From: Patescibacteria group bacterium
GTDB lineage: Bacteria; Patescibacteriota; Minisyncoccia; UBA6257; HR35
Assembly: GCA_025060085.1 (NCBI GenBank)
Contig: JANXCM010000032.1
Span: 1-5,310 of the forward strand
DNA length: 5,310 nt
Reading direction: 5' to 3'
A model generated the notes under the pieces. It was not told where the DNA came from. It made no database searches and saw only the letters and a list, made by a program, of their open reading frames with translations. The position numbers were made by a program, and so were the translations under genes. Position 1 is the stretch's first letter. Each line of letters opens with the position of its first letter. This document shows positions 1 through 5,310 of this stretch, piece after piece.

Positions 1-183
1 AATAAGACTAGATATCGTCGGGTATATGATTTGAAATTGGAAGAAAAATTTAATATTACTCCTGACTATTACGAAGTTTATATTTCTTTTAAGACTAAAT
101 TTTCTTTAGGCGAACATTATTTAGGGAAAATTAAAATAGATTTAATTAAAGAATTTAAAGATTATTTAAGAGAGGTGGTATGA
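1..183 (+). CDS. C-terminal fragment of an unrecognised protein (5' end outside window)
   Basis: Frame 1 is open from the first base to a TGA at 181-183, giving 60 residues of ordinary soluble composition that are rich in Lys, Glu, Tyr and Ile. The piece has no transmembrane segment, no cysteine and no motif I can assign. It starts with a basic stretch (NKTRYRRVYDLKLEEKF) and ends with an amphipathic, probably helical tail (IDLIKEFKDYLREVV). It belongs to a gene that begins upstream of the window, so its length and function cannot be judged. The codon composition matches the following genes and the direction is the same, which supports it being real coding sequence. It is separated from the next clear gene by 111 nt, so it may be the last gene of a preceding transcription unit. 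Confidence 0.7.
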   Translation, partial: NKTRYRRVYDLKLEEKFNITPDYYEVYISFKTKFSLGEHYLGKIKIDLIKEFKDYLREVV

Positions 184-248
184 AAACCTTTTTGGGATAA
201 TTAATGGTTTTTATATTGATTATTTTTGTTTTAGATTTTATCTTATAA
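180..248 (+). other. tiny broken hydrophobic reading frame (possible gene remnant or leader)
   Basis: An ATG at 180-182 overlaps the TGA of the preceding gene in the ATGA arrangement used twice more in this window. It is preceded by AGAGGTGG (171-178), which is the best Shine-Dalgarno-like sequence seen here, though its spacing to the ATG is short. The frame reads MKTFLG and stops at TAA 198-200. It reopens in the same frame at ATG 204 as MVFILIIFVLDFIL and stops at 246-248. Taken together it resembles a signal peptide or membrane helix interrupted by a stop. It could be a decayed gene start, an untranslated leader, or chance in AT-rich DNA. The purine-rich stretch is also coding sequence of the upstream gene, which weakens its value as evidence. 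Confidence 0.2.
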
Positions 249-256
249 TCTATAAT
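244..256 (+). promoter_or_regulatory. tandem TATAAT boxes, candidate promoter for the M50-led gene run
   Basis: Two perfect TATAAT hexamers lie at 244-249 and 251-256, inside the only sizeable intergenic gap and about 40-50 nt upstream of the M50 start. The -35 candidates are poor. TTGTTT at 226-231 is 19 nt from the second box, and TTGATT at 216-221 is 22 nt from the first. In DNA this AT-rich such boxes arise by chance, so the support comes mainly from position. Nothing like an operator or riboswitch is visible around them. Confidence 0.3.
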
Positions 257-294
257 TTTCTTTAATTTATTCTGATTTAAAATTATTCTTATAA

Positions 295-894
295 ATGGAA
301 CTCGTAATTTTAATTATTGGACTTTTGATTGCTGTTATTTTTCATGAATTAGCTCATGGTTTGGTGGCTGATAAATTAGGGGACGATACTCCGCGCCTTT
401 CAGGAAGATTAACATTAAACCCAATTGCTCATTTGGATCCTATTGGTTCTTTTTTATTACCATTTTTATCTTATATTTCGGCTGGTTTTATTTTTGGGTG
501 GGCAAAACCTGTATCTGTAAACCCTTTGAATTTTAGAAATCCAAGACGAGATATGGCCTTAGTAGCCCTAGCTGGACCGGTGACAAATATTTTAATTGCT
601 TTGATCTTAATTTCTTTGCTCAAAATTTTTTTAATTTTCGAATTTACTGTTAATAAAGAATTTATTTTAAATTTTGTTAGATTAAATATCTTGCTCGCTG
701 TTTTTAATCTTTTACCCATACCTCCTCTTGATGGTTCGCGAATATTCCTTTCTTTTTTACCTACTGAAACTCAATTATATTTAGAACAATTCGGTTTTAT
801 TTTGATTATTTTTGTCATTTTTTTTGCCTTTGGTTTTGTTTCCGGAATAGTTAATTTTTTATTAGATTTTTTAATTAAAATTTTTATGGTTTAG
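295..894 (+). CDS. M50 family (site-2 protease-like) intramembrane zinc metalloprotease
   Basis: This 199-residue, mostly hydrophobic protein carries the zinc motif HELAH at residues 17-21 in its first transmembrane helix. The family's second metal motif, NLLPIPPLDG, is at residues 138-147, with Asp146 as the expected third zinc ligand. Between them are GWAKPV (68-73) and AGPVTN (93-98), both typical of short M50 proteins. Hydrophobic stretches near 3-25, 50-67, 88-115, 124-140 and 165-190 suggest a polytopic membrane protein. Members of this family cleave transmembrane substrates within the membrane, but the substrate here is unknown. There is no PDZ or CBS domain, so this is the minimal form. 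The start is forced: an in-frame TAA (292-294) sits directly before the ATG, and the HELAH motif follows 16 residues later. No Shine-Dalgarno site is visible. The stop is one codon before the next ATG, which indicates an operon with the RNase gene. Confidence 0.93.
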   Translation: MELVILIIGLLIAVIFHELAHGLVADKLGDDTPRLSGRLTLNPIAHLDPIGSFLLPFLSYISAGFIFGWAKPVSVNPLNFRNPRRDMALVALAGPVTNILIALILISLLKIFLIFEFTVNKEFILNFVRLNILLAVFNLLPIPPLDGSRIFLSFLPTETQLYLEQFGFILIIFVIFFAFGFVSGIVNFLLDFLIKIFMV

Positions 895-897
895 AAA

Positions 898-2235
898 ATG
901 AAAATTAAATTTTATGGTGGAGTAAAAAAAGTAACAGGAGCAAATTATTTAGTGGAAGCAGGAAAAATAAAGTTTTTAGTTGATTGTGGTTTAATTCAAG
1001 GGAAAAATGTTTGTGAGTTGGAAAATTTTGAAGAATTTCCTTATTCAGCTAGGGAAATAAATTTTGTTTTGATTACTCATGCTCATCTTGATCATATTGG
1101 ACGATTGCCTAAATTATTTAAAGAAGGTTTTGATGGTTATATTTATAGCACTTTACCCACTAAGGATTTAGCTCGAGAAATTATTATGGATTCAAAAAAA
1201 ATAGTTGAGGAAAATTGTTTAAGTTTCAATAAAGATAGCTTTTATACAGAAGAATTAATAGAAAAAATATTTCAAAGATGGAAAACAATTGATTATTATA
1301 AAGAATTAAAGATTGATGAATTAAAAATTAAATTTTATGATGCAGGTCATATTTTAGGTTCGGCTTTTATTTATATTAACTTTCAAAATGAAATTATTAC
1401 TTTTTCAGGTGATTTAGGAAGTCAGGATTCTATTCTAAAACCTACTGATGAATTACCCGAAACTGATTATTTAATTTTAGAATCAACTTATGGTGATCGT
1501 CTTCATCAAAATCTTGAAAGTAGAAAAAATATTTTAGAAGATATCGTTGAAGAAACTATTCGCGAAAAGAGAACGCTTATTATCCCTGCTTTTGCTTTAG
1601 AAAGAAGCCAAGAAGTTTTATATGATTTAATTTCTCTTATTGAAGATAAAAAAGTTCCAGAAATTACTATTTTTTTAGATACTCCATTAGGAATCAGAAT
1701 TTTAAATATTTATGAAAAATATTATGAATATCTAAATGAAGAAGCAAAAAATTTTTTTATTAAAAGAAATTACGAAAATTTAGAGTATCTGAAAATTATC
1801 GAAGAAAAAAATATTTATGGAATAGTGAATTATCCTTCTCCTAAAATTATTATCTCTAGCTCTGGAATGCTAAAGGGAGGAAAAATTATTCCTATTCTTA
1901 AAAAATTTATTGAGAAAGAGGAAACAACTATTTTATTTGTTGGTTTTCAAGTCGAAGGTTCGTTAGGAAGAAATATTTTAGAAGGACAGAAAGAGGTGAT
2001 TATTGATGATGAAAATTATCAAGTTAAAGCTAAAATTGAAAAATTATTGAGCTATTCAGGGCATAAAGATCAAAAAGGAATTGTTGAGTGGGTGAAGCCT
2101 CAAAGAAAGAGAATAAAAAAAATATTTTTAGTTCAAGGAGAAAAAGAAGCAAAGATATCTTTAAAAATTAAGTTAGAGGATTATTTGGGAATTAAAACAG
2201 AAATCCCAGAGGAAAATGAAGAATTTGAACTTTAG
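898..2235 (+). CDS. beta-CASP metallo-beta-lactamase-fold RNase (CPSF/YsiA-like MBL hydrolase)
   Basis: The 445-residue protein has the full set of metallo-beta-lactamase landmarks: HAHLDH at 61-66 (two-metal site), GHILGSAF from Gly150 with His151, and SGDLG with Asp172. The beta-CASP features follow: ESTYGDR from Glu195, PAFALERSQE at 230-239, SSGM at 321-324, GSLGRNILEG in the motif B region, and SGHKDQ with His389 as the likely motif C histidine. A basic linker and a C-terminal segment with VQGEKEA match the RNA-specificity (RMMBL) end of the family. The order and length fit bacterial and archaeal CPSF-like nucleases such as Thermus TTHA0252, which cut or trim RNA in the cytoplasm. It lacks the long C-terminal extension of RNase J. 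The start MKIKFYGG..VTGANYLVE is the family's normal N-terminus. It follows the M50 stop by three bases and is 15 nt before the methyltransferase. RNA is the most likely substrate by family. The precise target is unknown. Confidence 0.92.
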   Translation: MKIKFYGGVKKVTGANYLVEAGKIKFLVDCGLIQGKNVCELENFEEFPYSAREINFVLITHAHLDHIGRLPKLFKEGFDGYIYSTLPTKDLAREIIMDSKKIVEENCLSFNKDSFYTEELIEKIFQRWKTIDYYKELKIDELKIKFYDAGHILGSAFIYINFQNEIITFSGDLGSQDSILKPTDELPETDYLILESTYGDRLHQNLESRKNILEDIVEETIREKRTLIIPAFALERSQEVLYDLISLIEDKKVPEITIFLDTPLGIRILNIYEKYYEYLNEEAKNFFIKRNYENLEYLKIIEEKNIYGIVNYPSPKIIISSSGMLKGGKIIPILKKFIEKEETTILFVGFQVEGSLGRNILEGQKEVIIDDENYQVKAKIEKLLSYSGHKDQKGIVEWVKPQRKRIKKIFLVQGEKEAKISLKIKLEDYLGIKTEIPEENEEFEL

Positions 2236-2250
2236 GTTAAAATTTATTTA

Positions 2251-2757
2251 ATGTTTATTAGGCCTAAGGAGATAATAGAAATCTTAACTAAAAATTTATT
2301 TATTAAAAGAGACGATATAGTTATTGAATTTGGTTGTGGTGGTGGTTATTTTACCGCTTTATTGGCTGAAAGATGTCAAAAGGTTTATGCAGTAGATATT
2401 TTAGAAGATCATCTTAAAGAAACTCAAGAATTAATTGATCTTTATGATTTTAAAAATGTTGTTTTTCTTCAAGCAGATGTCAAAAATTTACCTTATGAAT
2501 ATAATTTTTTTGATGTTGTTTTTATTAGCCAAATTCTTTTTCAAAATGAAGGTTATGATAAGATATTGGATAGTGCCTTAAGAATTGCGAAAGATGGGGG
2601 AGTGATAATTATTTTAGAACCATACAAGAAATTAAAATTTATAAATGGCAACCCGATTCATTATGAATTTATTCAAACTTACTTTAAAATTAAAAATAAA
2701 AAAATTATTTTTCAAAAGTTTTTTGGAGACTATTATTTAATAGTTGCTCAAAAATAA
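2251..2757 (+). CDS. small class I SAM-dependent methyltransferase
   Basis: This 168-residue protein has a Rossmann-type methyltransferase core. Motif I is VIEFGCGGGYFTALLA (24-39), which binds S-adenosylmethionine. The acidic end of strand beta-2 is YAVDI with Asp49, the expected ribose contact. ADVKNLPYE (75-83) follows with the adenine-contacting Asp76, then FFDVVFISQILFQN (86-99) and the DGGVIIILEP loop and strand. This layout resembles the Methyltransf_11/UbiE-type group. The N-terminal FIRPKEIIEIL helix resembles those preceding motif I in several RNA and protein methyltransferases, but no substrate domain is present and the substrate cannot be assigned. Its place after an RNase could point to an RNA target, but that is only inference. 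There is no Shine-Dalgarno site. Its TAA stop abuts the ATG of the next gene with no gap, which indicates translation coupling. Confidence 0.88.
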   Translation: MFIRPKEIIEILTKNLFIKRDDIVIEFGCGGGYFTALLAERCQKVYAVDILEDHLKETQELIDLYDFKNVVFLQADVKNLPYEYNFFDVVFISQILFQNEGYDKILDSALRIAKDGGVIIILEPYKKLKFINGNPIHYEFIQTYFKIKNKKIIFQKFFGDYYLIVAQK

Positions 2758-3990
2758 ATGGATAAAATTTTAAAAGATTTGAAAGATAGGTATATTACAG
2801 TAGTTATTTTTATTTTTTTAATGATTATCGTTGTAGCATTTTTAATTGATCGTGCTTTCTTTGCTCCTAAAAGAAAGAAAGCAGAATTACCTTGTTATAA
2901 TCAAAAATTAGTTATTTGGTCACCATTTACTTCTAAAGATTTCTCACCTATTACTAAAAAATTAAATAAATACTGTTTAAGTTTTGAAATCAAAGTAAAA
3001 GAATTGGATGAAATAAAGGAAAATATTCTTTTAGAAACAGCCGCTGGTCGTGGGCCAGATATTGTCTATATTGATAATTATTTTTTAAATAAAAATTCAA
3101 AAATTTTTCAGGGATATCAAGGCAAAAAATTAAATATCGATAACTATCCGGAAGTGATAGTTAAATTTTTAAATAATAAATTAGAAGTTTATCCTTTAAC
3201 TTTTGATACCTTAGTTTTGTTTATTAACAGTCAGTATTTAGCAAATATCGGATTATATGAAGCACCTCAAACATTTGAAGAAATTGAACAAATTATCCCT
3301 CAATTAAGACAAGTAAATTTTAATTCTTTACAATTAGCTCCCATTTCGTTAGGTAAAGCTAATAATGTTGATAATTTTGTTGAAATATTTTTAACGATTA
3401 ATAAAAATTTAAATCAAGAAAAATATAAAACTAAAGAGTCAATTGAAAAAACCTTGGATTATTTAATTCAATTTTCTAACCCTCACTCAAGAAATTATAC
3501 TTGGGATGATTATCTTCCTAATTCGTTAACCTCCTTTGCTCAAGAAAGATTAATAATGTTGCCTGCTTTTTATTCTCAAAAGCAAAAAATTAAAGAGTTA
3601 AATCAAAGATTAGAATTTAGCGTTGCTAATTTTCCTAAATTCCAGCAATCACTTAAAAAATATAACTATCTTAAAGTTTATTATTTAGGGGTAATAAAAA
3701 ATAAAAAATCAAAATATAGTTGGATGTTTATAGAAGAATTAGATAAGAATTATAAAGAGTTTATTTCGAAAAAAAATCTTATTCCATTAAAAAAAGATTT
3801 ATTTGATGAGGTTGAGAAAGAACAAAAAATTGTTATCAATGAACTTTTAGTAGGTGACTATTTTTTAGATGTTAATTATGAATATTTAGCTGAAAATTTA
3901 CCTAAATATTTTGATGGTTGGTTGATTAATAGAGACAATCTTCGGACTACTCTTCATCGCCGGGATATTTTTAATTTTTTTAAGAGATGA
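2758..3990 (+). CDS. membrane-anchored extracellular solute-binding protein (family 1-like)
   Basis: The 410-residue protein begins with a short charged N-terminus and one transmembrane helix (about 13-30). A large, probably extracytoplasmic domain follows. This domain has the order of a family 1 (sugar/oligomer-type) periplasmic binding protein: LVIWSPF (51-57) as the first strand, AAGRGPDIVYID (95-106), YPLTFDTLVLFIN (145-157), then the APQTFEEIEQII segment (169-180) matching the family's usual 'P-x-T/S-W/F-x-E' helix. The anchor is an uncleaved helix with no lipobox; Cys46 lies 15 residues past the helix and is not a lipoprotein cysteine. A basic KRKK cluster at 38-41 follows the helix, which is unusual for the outside face. 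No ABC permease or ATPase gene is in the window. Instead it overlaps the next small membrane-protein gene by 4 nt (ATGA), so it may serve a surface complex rather than ordinary import. The ligand is unknown. Confidence 0.82.
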   Translation: MDKILKDLKDRYITVVIFIFLMIIVVAFLIDRAFFAPKRKKAELPCYNQKLVIWSPFTSKDFSPITKKLNKYCLSFEIKVKELDEIKENILLETAAGRGPDIVYIDNYFLNKNSKIFQGYQGKKLNIDNYPEVIVKFLNNKLEVYPLTFDTLVLFINSQYLANIGLYEAPQTFEEIEQIIPQLRQVNFNSLQLAPISLGKANNVDNFVEIFLTINKNLNQEKYKTKESIEKTLDYLIQFSNPHSRNYTWDDYLPNSLTSFAQERLIMLPAFYSQKQKIKELNQRLEFSVANFPKFQQSLKKYNYLKVYYLGVIKNKKSKYSWMFIEELDKNYKEFISKKNLIPLKKDLFDEVEKEQKIVINELLVGDYFLDVNYEYLAENLPKYFDGWLINRDNLRTTLHRRDIFNFFKR

Positions 3991-4373
3991 AAAAATTGCT
4001 TCTTTTTTTAGTTATTATATTTATTTTTTTTAGCCAAATATTATTTTTAAATAATTACTCACTTGCTCAAACATCAGAAGGAGGTTTAGTAGGAAAAGAT
4101 TGTAAGCCAGAAGAGTGCACCTTAGCCGATTTTATTTCAGCGGTTCAAAGAGTAATTAGATTTTTACTTATTTTAGGTTATTGGATTGCAGCTATTGTAG
4201 CCTTAATCGGTGCTTTTATGATGATGTTAGGAGGAGCAAATAAAAATTGGCTAGGTAGGAGTCGAACAATGATTATTAATTCGATTACTTATTATGTTTT
4301 ACTTCTGTTAGCTGGTGTAATTTTTGATTTAGTTTTAGATTTTTTCAAACCTAAAGTTTATCCAGGCTATTAA
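3987..4373 (+). CDS. small exported two-helix membrane protein, VirB2/TrbC pilin-like
   Basis: The 128-residue product starts with MKKLLLFLVI and a long hydrophobic core ending NNYSLAQT, a convincing signal peptide with probable cleavage after Ala27. The mature part has a short segment with two cysteines (Cys39 and Cys44), an amphipathic stretch (DFISAVQRVIR) and two transmembrane helices, about 59-83 and 96-119. A basic turn (NKNWLGRSR) joins them and the tail KPKVYPGY is short. Signal peptide, two helices and a small mature size match the form of VirB2/TrbC-type pilins of type IV secretion systems. There is no motif to prove it, and small unrelated membrane proteins can look the same. The start overlaps the stop of the solute-binding protein gene as ATGA, so expression is probably coupled. 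The next gene begins one base after its stop. Confidence 0.75.
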   Translation: MKKLLLFLVIIFIFFSQILFLNNYSLAQTSEGGLVGKDCKPEECTLADFISAVQRVIRFLLILGYWIAAIVALIGAFMMMLGGANKNWLGRSRTMIINSITYYVLLLLAGVIFDLVLDFFKPKVYPGY

Positions 4374-4374
4374 G

Positions 4375-4776
4375 ATGAAAAAATTATTAGGTATTTTTTT
4401 TATATTTTTTTTATTAATAAATTTTACCCTTGCTCAGACTTATACTTCTCCTCCTATTGATGTTACTTCTCAAGAAGCCTGGCGATACTTTTATGATGTT
4501 TTTCGACCAGCAGCTGATGTGGCTTGTTTACAGGGAGCAACTGCCTTTGAAAAAATAACTAATTGTATTATTCGCGTTTTAGCTGCTCTTCAATATTTAG
4601 CTATTATTCTTTTTTTAATTTCTCTTACTTTAATTGCTGGATTTTTAGTTTTTTCTCCAGTTAAAAAAGAATATTTAGATACAGCCAAAAAAACATTTTT
4701 CTGGACGATTTTGGGTTTTATAATAATCTTCATTGCTAAAGAAATTTTAGAGGCAATTAATCAGCTAATGAGATGA
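4375..4776 (+). CDS. second small exported two-helix membrane protein, pilin-like paralogue or partner
   Basis: This 133-residue protein also opens MKKLL with a hydrophobic core and ends its signal peptide FTLAQT, with probable cleavage after Ala20. The mature N-terminal segment (about 21-64) is polar and aromatic (SQEAWRYFYDVFRP) and holds two cysteines, Cys51 and Cys64. Two transmembrane helices follow at about 72-93 and 108-125, separated by SPVKKEYLDTAKK. The short end is EAINQLMR. Its layout repeats that of the upstream protein, but residue identity beyond the signal peptide is low by eye. It is therefore either a diverged duplicate or a second subunit of the same complex. In type IV secretion-like clusters a VirB2-like subunit would fit this position, and a VirB3-like role is possible but not shown. 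Its stop overlaps the start of the next gene as ATGA. Confidence 0.72.
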   Translation: MKKLLGIFFIFFLLINFTLAQTYTSPPIDVTSQEAWRYFYDVFRPAADVACLQGATAFEKITNCIIRVLAALQYLAIILFLISLTLIAGFLVFSPVKKEYLDTAKKTFFWTILGFIIIFIAKEILEAINQLMR

Positions 4777-5310
4777 AAAGAATTTTAATTATAATTGTTA
4801 TCGTATTTATATTTATTTTTGCTAAACACTTTTCCCACGCTCAGTATTTTGATGAAATTCGTTTTAACAGAGCAAAAATTGGTTCCGAAATTTGCGCAGA
4901 TATATTAAAAGCATTTTTACAACCAGAGATTAGACTTATTAAACAAAAAGATATAATTGATAAAACTACTAGTTCTTTAGGTATTAGAGATTTAATTATG
5001 GAATTTTTGGAAAAAGGTTTATCTAATGGAATAATCACTTCTAGCGAAGATATTATATTTCCTGAATATAGAGTATTTTATTTTTTACCATATGAGATAG
5101 CTTTTGTGGGATATTCTGAATTAAATTCATTAATAAATGAAGTTAATTTGTTTTTAGCTAGATGGTATACAAAACAACTACCTAGATTACCAGCTTCTTC
5201 TCTTTTAGAAGCTGGTTCAATTAATTGGCCTAAAGTAATGATTGAATGTTTTACTTTGCTTTCTAAAATTTTTAGATTAAATTTTTCAACATATGAAATT
5301 AAAAGTAAAA
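4773..5310 (+). CDS. exported protein of unknown function, truncated by the window edge
   Basis: An ATG at 4773 overlaps the preceding TGA (ATGA) and opens a frame with no stop through the last base, giving 179 complete codons. It begins MKRILIIIVIVFIFIFAKHFSHAQY, a signal peptide with likely cleavage after HA (before Gln24), the same A-Q junction as the two genes before it. The visible mature part is mixed alpha/beta in look, with charged and aromatic residues. It has cysteines near residues 41 and 162 and no further clear transmembrane helix. I recognise no family. The segment RWYTKQLPRLPASSLLEAGSI may be a linker. Its position directly after two pilin-like genes suggests a periplasmic or surface component of the same assembly, but function is unassigned. 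The frame is supported by the overlap, the signal peptide and 538 open bases in stop-rich AT DNA. Confidence 0.75.
   Translation, partial: MKRILIIIVIVFIFIFAKHFSHAQYFDEIRFNRAKIGSEICADILKAFLQPEIRLIKQKDIIDKTTSSLGIRDLIMEFLEKGLSNGIITSSEDIIFPEYRVFYFLPYEIAFVGYSELNSLINEVNLFLARWYTKQLPRLPASSLLEAGSINWPKVMIECFTLLSKIFRLNFSTYEIKSK
5189..5216 (+). repeat. perfect 10-bp inverted repeat (hairpin) inside the last coding region
   Basis: ACCAGCTTCT at 5189-5198 is exactly complementary in reverse to AGAAGCTGGT at 5207-5216, with an 8-nt pyrimidine-rich loop. It is the strongest stem I found in the window and is GC-richer than its surroundings. No T-tract follows on either strand, so it is not a standard intrinsic terminator. 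It encodes LPASSLLEAG in the exported protein. Confidence 0.6.

Noticed and set aside
184..212. Inverted repeat AAAACC...GGTTTT as a terminator for the upstream gene
   Set aside because: The stem is only 6-7 pairs, mostly A-T, with a 17-nt loop. The following T-rich stretch is no different from the general background, so termination is not supported.
471..719. 82-codon reading frame on the minus strand
   Set aside because: It lies wholly inside the M50 gene, whose + strand frame holds both catalytic motifs. The antisense product has no recognisable domain and reflects low stop density opposite hydrophobic codons.
3054..3068. CTGG/CCAG short hairpin in the solute-binding protein gene
   Set aside because: It has only four pairs and encodes the conserved GRGPD segment, so protein constraint explains it.
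1..3990. The first five genes all lie in the same reading frame, considered as possible stop-codon readthrough or fusion
   Set aside because: Each is a complete protein with its own N-terminal start features and the stops include TGA, TAG and TAA. The shared phase can arise by chance from the spacings.
4394..4412. Two T8 runs at the start of the second small membrane gene, considered as phase-variation tracts
   Set aside because: They are the expected result of TTT phenylalanine codons in a signal peptide, and similar runs occur throughout this AT-rich window.
4841..5038. 65-codon reading frame on the minus strand
   Set aside because: It is antisense to the exported-protein gene that starts at 4773, which has a signal peptide, an ATGA junction and a longer open frame.
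1..5310. tRNA, rRNA, CRISPR arrays, insertion sequences or att-type direct repeats
   Set aside because: I saw no repeat-spacer pattern, transposase motif, cloverleaf or long direct repeat on either strand. Coding sequence accounts for nearly the whole window.

Overview
The window is strongly AT-rich by eye and very densely packed. All genes lie on the + strand, with gaps of 0-15 nt or 4-nt ATGA overlaps, except for one 111-nt gap. Recognisable Shine-Dalgarno sites are almost absent. Proteins are rich in Lys, Ile, Phe and Asn. The content is a short M50 protease, a beta-CASP RNase, a membrane-tethered solute-binding protein with no ABC permease, and a series of small exported two-helix membrane proteins. 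Together these suggest a small-genome bacterium of the Patescibacteria/CPR type (Parcubacteria-like). That assignment is inference. TGA is used as a stop at three gene ends, so this is code 11, not the TGA=Gly code of Gracilibacteria/Absconditabacteria.

Layout: (1) 1-183, the C-terminal end of an unrecognised gene. (2) 184-294, the only real intergenic gap, with TATAAT-like boxes, a weak inverted repeat and a tiny hydrophobic broken reading frame. (3) 295-2757, three closely linked genes: a site-2-protease-family M50 metalloprotease, a beta-CASP metallo-beta-lactamase-fold RNase (YsiA/TTHA0252/CPSF-like), and a small class I SAM-dependent methyltransferase. (4) 2758-5310, an envelope module of four genes: a membrane-anchored family 1-type solute-binding protein, two small signal-peptide proteins with two TM helices each (VirB2/TrbC-like in shape), and an exported protein of unknown function that runs off the right edge.

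Genes from 295 onward probably form one transcription unit, since no terminator or internal promoter is visible. The first half is housekeeping in character: intramembrane proteolysis, RNA processing and methylation. The second half looks like the beginning of a cell-surface machine, plausibly a pilus or type IV secretion-like apparatus, with a tethered substrate-binding protein encoded in the same unit. That is the most interesting part of the window. The small-protein assignments rest on size, topology and arrangement, not on recognised catalytic motifs.
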